Shown: positions 1 to 6,035, counted from the stretch's first letter. The stretch is DNA of 6,109 nt from CAYVAP01 sp964343195 (GCA_964343195.1 CAYFIR010000216.1:1-6109), one strand, 5' to 3'. A program made the numbers and translations. The notes: generated by a model not told the origin, from the letters alone.

Positions 1-50
1 GGGGCCAACCTTTCAAAAAATATATCTTGACACTTCTTAGGCCGGGAAAG

Positions 51-94
51 TAGGTCAAAAGCATGTAGGTCTCAAGGTTGACCTATTCTTTTTT
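51..94 (+). terminator. Rho-independent terminator of a gene to the left of the window
   Basis: An 8-bp perfect inverted repeat, TAGGTCAA (51-58) and TTGACCTA (78-85), encloses a 19-nt loop and is followed at once by a T-rich run (86-94, TTCTTTTTT). This is the usual shape of an intrinsic terminator read on the + strand. The loop holds a second TAGGTC (66-71) that could pair with the same right arm and give a shorter 6-bp hairpin. No coding region can be assigned to positions 1-50, so the gene it serves is presumably outside the window. An operator built from repeated TAGGTC is a less likely alternative. Confidence 0.6.
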
Positions 95-170
95 CAATTG
101 CATGAAAATATAAAAGCCCATAATAACGCCATGTCGAACAGGCTACGCCATCTACTACGCCCCAGGGAAG

Positions 171-212
171 AGAGTGGGGGGAGAAGCTGCTTTGAAGCCC
201 CTCCCCTACTCT
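171..212 (-). terminator. Inverted repeat at the 3' end of the dehydrogenase-like gene, possible terminator
   Basis: AGAGT (171-175) pairs with ACTCT (208-212). Inside, a G-rich run (176-183) can pair with the C-rich run at 198-206, with one G-T pair and small mismatches, giving a long GC-rich hairpin. It lies about 20 bases past the stop codon of the minus-strand gene ending at 231, where a transcription stop would be expected. On the minus strand the stem is followed by only short T stretches, not a clean T-tract, so the terminator call is moderate. It may only be an mRNA 3'-end stabilising hairpin. Confidence 0.4.
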
Positions 213-230
213 TTCGTCCAAATATCAATC

Positions 231-1874
231 TTACTTCACAAACTTTTTCAGTACAGTTCCGCGATTGGTTTTTACCTGGATGTAGTAAACTCCGACAGGA
301 AGCTGCTCGATGTCACCGGTATATATTTCGTTGCCACTGTTGATCAAATAGCCCAGTTCCTGACCTTGCCCATTTAGGATCAATGCACTGTTAATCAGCA
401 CATTATCCATGCGGGCTTCAAGTGAAATCTGATCCGTAGCCGGATTTGGAAACACCTTGATCATCGGCCCCAGTGCAGAGGTGGTCGAGGGTAATCCCTG
501 AGCCCCATTCGATGGAAAGGTCAGCTTCCACATATTTCCTCCGTCATAGTCGATGACGTACATATCGTTGCCAACCAGTACGTTGTCAATTGGCCCTTCA
601 AAACCCTCTACAATGCGCGTAATCTGAGCCGAATAGGTACTATCTGCTGGATCAAGCGTTAGTTCCAACATTAGCAGATCCTCCCCTGGATCGCCAAATG
701 GGGTATATTTTCGCCTAAAACTGCCATTGTAGCTCATGGCAAAGCCCAGCCCGGTATAGGGCGCTCCCAGTTGATTGTCGGTGTCAAATACCAGCGCTAC
801 AGGCGAGCTGTGTGGGGTAAATGTCCCAATGCTACGGCCGAGGTCGCTGGCGTCTTTTATTACCCCATCGACAGAGTCGCGGAAGACATCTGCATCAGGG
901 CCCATATTTAGTACAGGATCAACAAAGGTCAGTCCGGCGGGAATGGATGGAAATGTAGGGTCATTGTAAAAGGTTGATTCCATGTTGATGCCCTGCACCA
1001 GGAGGTTGTCAGAGCCAGGAGGATTGAAATTCGGATACTGTTGTGGATTCATCTGCGTACCGATGCGCCAGGGAAAACCATAGTGCTTGCCTTCTCGAAG
1101 CCAGTTCAATTCCTCCTCATTATCACGTGTGTCACAGTTCTCGACTCCGAAGAGATGGCCATCAGGTGCATAAGCCATGTCAAAGGTATTGCGAATCCCA
1201 TCAGCATAAATAAACCCATTGCTTTCAAGAAAACTCTCGTCATTTTGGAGTATCAGATCCACAGTATCAGTCGGGATCTTGAGGATGCAGGAGGTAATCG
1301 GCATTTCGCGCAGCCCGTCATTGTTGGCCTCCTCCGCATGGTCGGTGCGCGAACCACTGTTGACATACACATACTTCCCATCGAGCGATTCGATGATCGC
1401 ATTGAACTGATGGTCTCGATTGCCAGAGGAACGATAAGGCTCCGTCTCTGCGAGTATGGACCAGGTGTATCCTCCAGTCCCGTCGGGAACCCCCTTGGCG
1501 ATTTTTCCGGTGTTAAAGCCTCCAGACTGTTCGGCGGCTACCACGTAGAAGTTGCCGCTCATGCCGATTTCCAGGCCGTAGGTCTGGCTCAGGCCATGGC
1601 GATTGGGGGAAATCTTGGGTACATAGCTACCGGTAGCAGTGTTTAGCAGGTAAATCCCCCCACTTTCATTGAGAATGTAAATTTCTCCTGTTACAGGGTG
1701 CTTTACCATTCGCACAGGATTGGCTGGAGAGTTGTTGAGTTGGGTAACCGTGATGTCGTTTCGCAGGGGTGTCGGCTGTTGAGAAATAGCTTCAGATGGA
1801 GACAACCAAAGCCCCAGGAGACAAAGCAGCCATATCTGGACGAGGAACGAATGGGTGTTGGGTTTCAGGTTCAT
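231..1874 (-). CDS. Secreted glucose/sorbosone dehydrogenase-like beta-propeller protein with T9SS sorting domain
   Basis: This 547-residue protein starts with a signal peptide (basic N-terminus, hydrophobic core about residues 11-25, likely cleavage near residues 29-32). The body resembles the soluble PQQ-dependent glucose/sorbosone dehydrogenase beta-propeller family: DHQFNAIIESLDGKYVYVNSG (154 onward) matches the region holding the family's catalytic His, here H155. GIRNTFDMAYAPDG (226-239), the acidic EEELN...HYGFPWR stretch (253-270) and MSYNGSFRR (380-388) match further family signatures. The C-terminus, from IKVFPNPATDQISLEA (472-487) to the final basic KKFVK, is a classical type A T9SS sorting domain, so the protein should cross the outer membrane and be released or anchored to the surface. 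The substrate (a sugar or aldose) and PQQ use are inferred from the family only; some homologues have no proven enzyme activity. The start is the first Met of the signal peptide, without a clear ribosome binding site, as is common in Bacteroidota. Confidence 0.85.
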   Translation of the reverse strand: MNLKPNTHSFLVQIWLLCLLGLWLSPSEAISQQPTPLRNDITVTQLNNSPANPVRMVKHPVTGEIYILNESGGIYLLNTATGSYVPKISPNRHGLSQTYGLEIGMSGNFYVVAAEQSGGFNTGKIAKGVPDGTGGYTWSILAETEPYRSSGNRDHQFNAIIESLDGKYVYVNSGSRTDHAEEANNDGLREMPITSCILKIPTDTVDLILQNDESFLESNGFIYADGIRNTFDMAYAPDGHLFGVENCDTRDNEEELNWLREGKHYGFPWRIGTQMNPQQYPNFNPPGSDNLLVQGINMESTFYNDPTFPSIPAGLTFVDPVLNMGPDADVFRDSVDGVIKDASDLGRSIGTFTPHSSPVALVFDTDNQLGAPYTGLGFAMSYNGSFRRKYTPFGDPGEDLLMLELTLDPADSTYSAQITRIVEGFEGPIDNVLVGNDMYVIDYDGGNMWKLTFPSNGAQGLPSTTSALGPMIKVFPNPATDQISLEARMDNVLINSALILNGQGQELGYLINSGNEIYTGDIEQLPVGVYYIQVKTNRGTVLKKFVK

Positions 1875-2082
1875 TTGGATAGGGTATTAAGGTGAAAATT
1901 CAATTTAGCCAAACCCGGATTCTGGCTGCTTGCATTTTTTACCCAATCCTATCCCATTCTCCCCTACTCTACTCGGGAGCAGTAGTGTCCAATTGTTTTA
2001 TTCGCCCTAACAAAACCCTGACATAATGAACTGGTTACATATATGTTCATTAGCTAATTATTTCACCCAAACACAAACCATC
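1875..2082. other. Divergent intergenic region between the dehydrogenase-like and SpoIIAA-like genes
   Basis: These 208 bases should hold the promoters of both divergent genes. No match good enough to the Bacteroidota promoter (TTG, then TAnnTTTG) was found on either strand to mark one. A C-rich patch contains CCCCTACTCT (1961-1970), a 10-mer also present at 203-212 beyond the other end of the dehydrogenase-like gene. Beside it is a weak dyad, CTACT (1969-1973) and AGTAG (1981-1985). The leader just before the + strand start is A/C-rich (ACACAAACCATC) with no Shine-Dalgarno sequence. Confidence 0.5.
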
Positions 2083-2442
2083 ATGGTAAAAGTATTGCAG
2101 GATACACCCGACAACATCATTGGATTCAGAATCGCAGGAGAAGTGGAATCGCGTGACTATGAGTACATTATCAACCCCGCATTGAATTATCACGTGAAGG
2201 ACCAGGGCGAAGCTCGCCTCTACATCGAGTTGGTCGACTTCGAAGGAGAGACTTTTAAAGCATTATTCGAAGATATCAAGACAACGGTCAAGCACTACGG
2301 CAACTTCAAAAAGGTTGGCATTGCTGGCAAAGAAGACTGGATTCCCGGCTTGGTAAAAGCTGGCAACCTGCTCACGCCAGGGGTGCAGGTCAAGCATTTT
2401 GGCCTTAAAGAGAAGAAGAAGGCCATGACATGGCTTAAATAA
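2083..2442 (+). CDS. SpoIIAA-like (STAS-fold) small cytosolic protein
   Basis: The 119-residue product matches the SpoIIAA-like family (Pfam PF11964) over its whole length. It opens with a beta strand and the family-like DTPDNIIGFRIAGEVESRDY (7-26), followed by the hydrophobic strand ARLYIELVDFEG (44-55). Next come a helix rich in F, W or K positions (KALFEDIKTTVKHYGNFKKV, 59-78), EDWIPGLVKAGNLLTPGVQVKHF (84-106) and a final helix ending MTWLK. There is no signal peptide or membrane segment, so it should be cytosolic. Family members adopt an anti-sigma-antagonist (STAS) or CRAL-TRIO-like fold, but their role is mostly unknown; binding of a small lipid or a partner protein is conjecture. An in-frame ATG at 2026 would add 19 residues that the family lacks, so ATG 2083 is chosen. 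It stands alone as a single-gene unit: the next gene is convergent and a hairpin terminator follows. Confidence 0.85.
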   Translation: MVKVLQDTPDNIIGFRIAGEVESRDYEYIINPALNYHVKDQGEARLYIELVDFEGETFKALFEDIKTTVKHYGNFKKVGIAGKEDWIPGLVKAGNLLTPGVQVKHFGLKEKKKAMTWLK

Positions 2443-2471
2443 GAAGGAAAGCCTGCTATGACACTAGCCAT

Positions 2472-2510
2472 GCCCTGCCCTCCGGCACATCCGAGGACAG
2501 GGCTTTATTA
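2472..2510 (+). terminator. Intrinsic terminator of the SpoIIAA-like gene
   Basis: GCCCTG (2472-2477) pairs with CAGGGC (2498-2503). After one mismatch, CCTC (2479-2482) pairs with GAGG (2493-2496), giving a GC-rich stem with a 10-nt loop. The stem is followed by TTTATTATA on the + strand. It begins about 30 bases after the stop codon at 2442. The spacing and the T-rich tail on the + side only indicate that it serves the + strand gene. Confidence 0.75.
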
Positions 2511-2531
2511 TACAAATTGCCCAAAACAGGA

Positions 2532-2561
2532 TTCCCCCAACCTGAAAAACAGGAGGGGGAA
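2532..2561 (-). terminator. Hairpin at the 3' end of the lipoprotein gene, probable terminator
   Basis: TTCCCCC (2532-2538) pairs with GGGGGAA (2555-2561), and CCTG (2541-2544) pairs with CAGG (2550-2553), around a five-A loop. It sits 22 bases past the stop codon of the minus-strand gene. On the minus strand the stem is followed a few bases later by TTTT (TCCTGTTTTGGG). The T-tract is short and slightly displaced, so it is a plausible but imperfect intrinsic terminator. With the hairpin at 2472-2510 it separates the two converging genes. Confidence 0.55.
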
Positions 2562-2583
2562 CCAGCGGAATTAACGGAAGTAT

Positions 2584-3720
2584 TTAATCTTCGATTTCAA
2601 TCCGAACCTGGTTAAAGAATACCGAGAGGTTGGCGTCATCATTTCCATTGCAATTGCCAACATCATCTCCGCCAGTATCCCCCACGCACTCAAATCTGCT
2701 CACCAGGCCACCGGATACCGAGGGAACATCCACGCTATGGTCATTGTCCCGGTAGGAGGCAGATGACATTGTGGAGGATAAAATTCTCCGGATGCGGTAT
2801 GTACTGGAAGGGGCAGGATTGCTCGAGGTAGGGAATATTTTGAAGGTCCACTCCCCTTCTGCCTCGGTCCAGTCCGATTTGGTTTCTTTAGCGTTGAAAT
2901 ACACCCGTACATGGACCTCTTTGTCGTTGACAATTATCAGTTCGGCCTCGGCCTGGACATCGGGGCCATTACCGCCAAATTCACGGTCCCCACTTACGTG
3001 AGAAGGACACAACTGGCTTAGGCTGGCCGGAATAAATCCTATGGTAGAAATGATGGGTTGAGGGGTGATTTTTGGCAGAATGCTGAATTCGGAAAGCAGC
3101 TGATCTTCAAACATCACTACGAGTTTGTCATATGTTTCCAGGGTAGGATCCATCGAGGCAATGTTAACCGTATACTGGTAGTTTGACTGCTTGGACAATC
3201 GGTTACTAAGTGGCAGGGAGGACCCATCACTTCGACGTAATTCCAGTGATAGCAGGTTGCCGCTATCAAAGTCGTAGCCATTGAGAATGATTTTGCGGCG
3301 ATTAATTTCCGGCAGGTTCAGGTCAATGACACTGAGGCTTGTCTGGCAGACCGTGGGGATAATGGCAGGGAGCGGATTGTTCAGCAGTTCCGCCTTGATT
3401 CGCTCCAGTCCGCGGACGGCCCTGGTCGGTATGGCATCTACCACGCAGATGATGTTGCTGCTGGCCGCTCCGATGCTTTCGTCCAGCAGTTGAGTGGTTT
3501 GATCCTTGGCAATGGCCATGTCATCAGGGAGGCCATCGAGTACCTCATTAAGGGTAGTTTGCCAGTTCTGAGACTGGAGGGTAATCTTTTCTATTCCGGC
3601 ATCCAGCACTGCGATGGCATCATCAATGCTACTGGTAGGATCAGGCACCTTGCATGAGGTGCTAAATAGCAATGCCGTGAACAAAACCGAAGAGACAAGA
3701 GGCAATAGAAAAGTGCGCAT
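2584..3720 (-). CDS. Putative lipoprotein of unknown function
   Basis: I do not recognise a named family. The 378-residue protein has a lipoprotein signal peptide: basic start, hydrophobic core (residues 4-19) and lipobox FSTSC with the lipidated Cys at 23, followed by K24. It should be anchored in the inner or outer membrane facing the periplasm or cell surface. Residues about 30-115 are predicted by eye to be mostly amphipathic helix (SIDDAIAVLDAGIEKI, GLERIKAELL), perhaps a coiled-coil or oligomerising region. Residues about 130-220 are beta-rich (RRKIILNGYDFDSG, 141-154) and may form an immunoglobulin-like domain. The C-terminal part (about 238-378) has a distinctive block: GDREFGGNGPDVQAEAEL (244-261), then VHVRVYFNAKETKSDWTEAEGEWTFKI (269-295), and an Asp/Gly/Asn-rich stretch near 347-362 that could bind a metal such as calcium. 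Five further Cys residues are at 92, 125, 238, 345 and 357. The start at 3720 is the only one that includes the signal peptide. It is a single-gene unit. Confidence 0.8.
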   Translation of the reverse strand: MRTFLLPLVSSVLFTALLFSTSCKVPDPTSSIDDAIAVLDAGIEKITLQSQNWQTTLNEVLDGLPDDMAIAKDQTTQLLDESIGAASSNIICVVDAIPTRAVRGLERIKAELLNNPLPAIIPTVCQTSLSVIDLNLPEINRRKIILNGYDFDSGNLLSLELRRSDGSSLPLSNRLSKQSNYQYTVNIASMDPTLETYDKLVVMFEDQLLSEFSILPKITPQPIISTIGFIPASLSQLCPSHVSGDREFGGNGPDVQAEAELIIVNDKEVHVRVYFNAKETKSDWTEAEGEWTFKIFPTSSNPAPSSTYRIRRILSSTMSSASYRDNDHSVDVPSVSGGLVSRFECVGDTGGDDVGNCNGNDDANLSVFFNQVRIEIED

Positions 3721-3882
3721 GACAGGAATGATTTGGGTTTGGGTAAACTACAGGTGCTTTTGGTGGCTCTGCTTTATCGAACGGATAAGCCCCTCGATGT
3801 TACATCCAGGTTTTCAAAAGAGTCCCCTACCCTATCTTTCGTGCTAGATAAGTTCTAGTCTGAATAATGCGAAGTATATTGT

Positions 3883-3909
3883 TTGCAATTCGCGAATCGA
3901 GAATTGCAA
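3883..3909. promoter_or_regulatory. Dyad with 9-bp arms, possible operator
   Basis: TTGCAATTC (3883-3891) and GAATTGCAA (3901-3909) are perfect inverted copies with a 9-bp spacer. The left arm overlaps a separate perfect 10-bp palindrome, ATTCGCGAAT (3888-3897). The site is 111 bp upstream of the kinase start and 163 bp upstream of the lipoprotein start. Its size and symmetry fit the binding site of a dimeric regulator acting on one or both divergent genes. No T-tract follows, so it is unlikely to be a terminator. A regulator gene is not visible in the window. Confidence 0.45.
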
Positions 3910-3966
3910 GATTGGGACGCACACCCTGCCCCCTTCCTGGCAGATGCATACATTTCTTTGAGTTCC

Positions 3967-3997
3967 AAGGGATTTATAACTATTTGCAGCATCCCTT
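3967..3997 (+). promoter_or_regulatory. Inverted repeat in the kinase leader
   Basis: AAGGGAT (3967-3973) and ATCCCTT (3991-3997) are perfect 7-bp arms around a 17-nt AT-rich spacer, ending 22 bases before the kinase ATG at 4020. If transcribed it could form a hairpin near the ribosome landing site. If transcription starts inside it, it could be an operator across the promoter. The spacer TTATAACTATTTGCAGC has a loose promoter-like look (TATTTG), too weak to call. Confidence 0.35.
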
Positions 3998-4019
3998 ACC
4001 GTTCCAGACTACAGACAAC

Positions 4020-5021
4020 ATGGCTTTTACCCTTGATGCAAACGACCTTACTGGCCTGACTGCTTACCTGCGAGAGCGCAAATGGATAGCGCCAGATGAA
4101 TCCATTTCCTCCGCCGAAAAACCCGGTGAGGGCAACATGAACTATGTGTTGAGGGTCAGAACCAACTTTCGCTCCTTCATCATCAAGCAGGCCCGGAATT
4201 ATGTCGAAAAATACCCCTCAATTCCCGCTCCCGCTGAACGAGCTGATATTGAGGGGAAATTTTATGAGCTCATCCAGCAGAATCCCATTCTGAGGAGCTT
4301 CACTCCTGAAATGAACAACCTGGACCTTGACCACCATGTCCTCACAATGGAGGACCTTGGCAGTTCGAGCGACTTCCTGTTTTTGTATAAAGAGGGAAAA
4401 ACTCTTGACATTGAGGCTCTGAGGCAGCTAATCCAGTTTCTATCGGTATTGCATCAGGAATTTACCAATGAAACGGTAACTGCCTCCATGGAAAATCGGG
4501 CCATGCGCCAGCTGAATGCAGAGCATATATTCAACTATCCCTACCTGGAAGACAATGAATTCAACCTTGATGAGGTGCTCCCAGGGCTTCAGGATCTTGC
4601 GCTGACCTATAAAACCGATCAGGCACTCAAGTCTCGCATCAAGGCCCTGGGTGATCGATACCTCACGGACGGAAAGCATCTGCTTCATGGAGATTACTAT
4701 CCAGGCAGCTGGCTCAAAACGCTTGCTGGAGATGTAAAGGTCATCGATCCTGAGTTTTGCTTCCTGGGGCCAGCGGAATTTGATCTATCTGTCACCATGG
4801 CACACCTGATCATGGCTGATCAGCCTGAATCCATCCGCATGGAGGCGATGGCCGTTTACAAACAGCCCGAAAAGTTTGATATGAAGCTGATGAATCAGCT
4901 CACTGGTGTAGAAATTATGCGCCGGATCATCGGGCTTGCTCAGTTACCCCTTTCAGCTGATTTGGAGGGGAGAAAAGAAATGTTGAAAACTGCTTATGCT
5001 CTCATCATGGGACAGGGATAA
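4020..5021 (+). CDS. APH-fold small-molecule kinase, methylthioribose kinase-like
   Basis: The 333-residue cytosolic protein has the aminoglycoside phosphotransferase/choline kinase fold. Visible motifs in order are the nucleotide loop GEGNMNYVLRV (36-46), the ATP-binding lysine in FIIKQ (K56), the hinge TMEDLG (109-114), the catalytic loop HGDYYPGSW (223-231, catalytic D225) and the metal-binding VIDPEF (241-246, D243 and E245). The Ser in place of the usual Asn in the catalytic loop, the D-P-E motif in place of D-F-G or D-x-D, and the following GPAEFDL match methylthioribose kinase (MtnK) better than antibiotic kinases. At 333 residues it is shorter than typical MtnK (about 400), and no other methionine-salvage gene is nearby, so the substrate is uncertain and no symbol is given. 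ATG 4020 is chosen because the 51 extra residues from ATG 3867 do not resemble the family. The SIR2-like gene follows after 45 bp with no terminator between, which suggests co-transcription. Confidence 0.8.
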   Translation: MAFTLDANDLTGLTAYLRERKWIAPDESISSAEKPGEGNMNYVLRVRTNFRSFIIKQARNYVEKYPSIPAPAERADIEGKFYELIQQNPILRSFTPEMNNLDLDHHVLTMEDLGSSSDFLFLYKEGKTLDIEALRQLIQFLSVLHQEFTNETVTASMENRAMRQLNAEHIFNYPYLEDNEFNLDEVLPGLQDLALTYKTDQALKSRIKALGDRYLTDGKHLLHGDYYPGSWLKTLAGDVKVIDPEFCFLGPAEFDLSVTMAHLIMADQPESIRMEAMAVYKQPEKFDMKLMNQLTGVEIMRRIIGLAQLPLSADLEGRKEMLKTAYALIMGQG

Positions 5022-5066
5022 TTTTCGTTACTTCCCTGAATAGAGGCGTTCGGAAAAACAGGCGAC

Positions 5067-6035
5067 ATGTCAGAACCGACTACCATGCTCTACAGTACCC
5101 ACAACCTCAAGGAATTAACTGACGCGATCCGCAATAAACAGGTAATTTTGTTTGTCGGAGGTGGCGTGTCAATGAACCTGGGGCTACCCTCCTGGGATGC
5201 GCTGATTGCCAAACTGGCCAGAGACCTGGGATATGACAATGAGGAGTTTCGCAGGATGGGGGACCATCTGGTACTGGCAGAATATTATCGCCTGAACAAA
5301 GGGATTGGATCGCTCCGTAGCTGGATGGACCGTAAGTGGCACAATACCGACAAGGTTGACATCAAACAGTCCCGGATCCATCAACTCATCGTAGAGCTGG
5401 ACTTCCCCATCATATACACCACCAACTATGATCGCTGGATTGAGTTTGCTTTCGATGCATATGAAAAGGACTACGTTAAAGTAGCCGATGTATCTGACAT
5501 CCGATCCATTCGGGAAGGCAACACCCAGATTGTCAAGTTCCACGGAGATTTTGACAATGATAACTCGATCGTCCTAACCGAGTCGAGCTATTTTGACCGT
5601 CTGGATTTTGAGACTCCGCTTGATATCAAGCTCCGGGCAGATGTACTGGGCAGGTCCATTCTCTTTATTGGCTATAGCCTCTCGGACATCAACATACGGT
5701 ACCTGCTCTTCAAGCTTAACCGACTCTGGGAGCAGGCCAACATATCTGCTGCCAAGCCAAAATCCTTCATGCTTCTCATGAAGGCCAATCCGGTACAGGA
5801 ACGAGTGCTGGAGCATAGGGGAATCAACACCATTATTTCCCAGTACAAAGACCCCAAAAAGGGATTGACCCATTTTCTGGAAGCCCTGCTGGCCGATGTG
5901 AAAGGGGAGCCCATTGTATTGAAATCCGGCTCACCTAAGAAGAAGAATAAAAAAAAGAAGCCCGTCCAGTCAACTGACGAGACGGAGCAATCGCAGGGCA
6001 ATCCCCCTGATATTCAGCCCCTGAAGGAGGAATAA
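5067..6035 (+). CDS. SIR2-like NAD-binding protein with lysine-rich C-terminal tail
   Basis: The 322-residue protein carries a SIR2-like domain (SIR2_2 type, PF13289) over residues about 14-275. Motifs seen are the Rossmann glycine loop ILFVGGGVSMNLGLPSW (27-43), TTNYD (118-122, conserved N120), KFHGD (157-161, candidate catalytic H159) and LFIGYSLSDINIRYLL (199-214). All residues expected of an active NAD-cleaving domain appear present. There is no zinc-binding Cys set, so it is not a classical deacetylase. In bacteria this branch is often the NADase effector of anti-phage systems (Thoeris ThsA, DSR, SIR2-HerA), but here no second effector domain is fused. After the domain comes SPKKKNKKKKPV (289-300), then a Glu/Gln/Pro-rich, probably disordered tail; the lysine cluster could bind nucleic acid or a membrane. 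There is no signal peptide. The ATG at 5067 is used; an in-frame ATG at 5085 is an alternative that would keep the whole domain. It lies 45 bp after the kinase gene, probably in one operon. Confidence 0.85.
   Translation: MSEPTTMLYSTHNLKELTDAIRNKQVILFVGGGVSMNLGLPSWDALIAKLARDLGYDNEEFRRMGDHLVLAEYYRLNKGIGSLRSWMDRKWHNTDKVDIKQSRIHQLIVELDFPIIYTTNYDRWIEFAFDAYEKDYVKVADVSDIRSIREGNTQIVKFHGDFDNDNSIVLTESSYFDRLDFETPLDIKLRADVLGRSILFIGYSLSDINIRYLLFKLNRLWEQANISAAKPKSFMLLMKANPVQERVLEHRGINTIISQYKDPKKGLTHFLEALLADVKGEPIVLKSGSPKKKNKKKKPVQSTDETEQSQGNPPDIQPLKEE

Larger units (their letters stand above)
3721..4019. other. Divergent intergenic region and structured leader of the kinase-SIR2 unit
   Basis: This 299-base stretch between divergent starts holds no convincing gene. 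An open frame runs upstream from the kinase to an ATG at 3867, but those residues look nothing like the kinase family and the region is built of inverted repeats. Dyads seen: CTAGA/TCTAG (3844-3858), TTGCAATTC/GAATTGCAA (3883-3909), CTGCC/GGCAG (3926-3943) and AAGGGAT/ATCCCTT (3967-3997). A TCCCCTAC motif at 3823-3830 recurs elsewhere in the window. Promoters for both flanking genes must lie here, but none is a clear match to the Bacteroidota consensus. Confidence 0.6.

Noticed and set aside
98..343. Small + strand open frame at the left edge
   Set aside because: It overlaps the 3' end of the dehydrogenase-like gene, has an arginine- and cysteine-rich translation with no domain, and starts inside a dyad next to a terminator.
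1041..1646. A 201-codon open frame on the + strand
   Set aside because: It lies wholly antisense to the well-supported dehydrogenase-like gene, and its translation has no recognisable motif.
2026..2082. Earlier start for the SpoIIAA-like gene
   Set aside because: The 19 added residues are absent from the family, whose members start just before the DTPDN-type motif; ATG 2083 fits.
3958..3986. Bacteroidota-type promoter, TTG (3958-3960) with TAACTATTTG (3977-3986)
   Set aside because: The spacing and the TAnnTTTG element do not match the consensus; the TA and TTTG are too far apart or directly joined.
3867..4019. N-terminal extension of the kinase from the ATG at 3867
   Set aside because: The 51 extra residues are not like the kinase family, are rich in Arg, Cys and Pro, and are encoded by a region of inverted repeats. 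ATG 4020 gives the family-like start.
5184..5873. Minus-strand open frames inside the SIR2-like gene
   Set aside because: They are antisense to a gene with clear family motifs in every section, so they are shadows.
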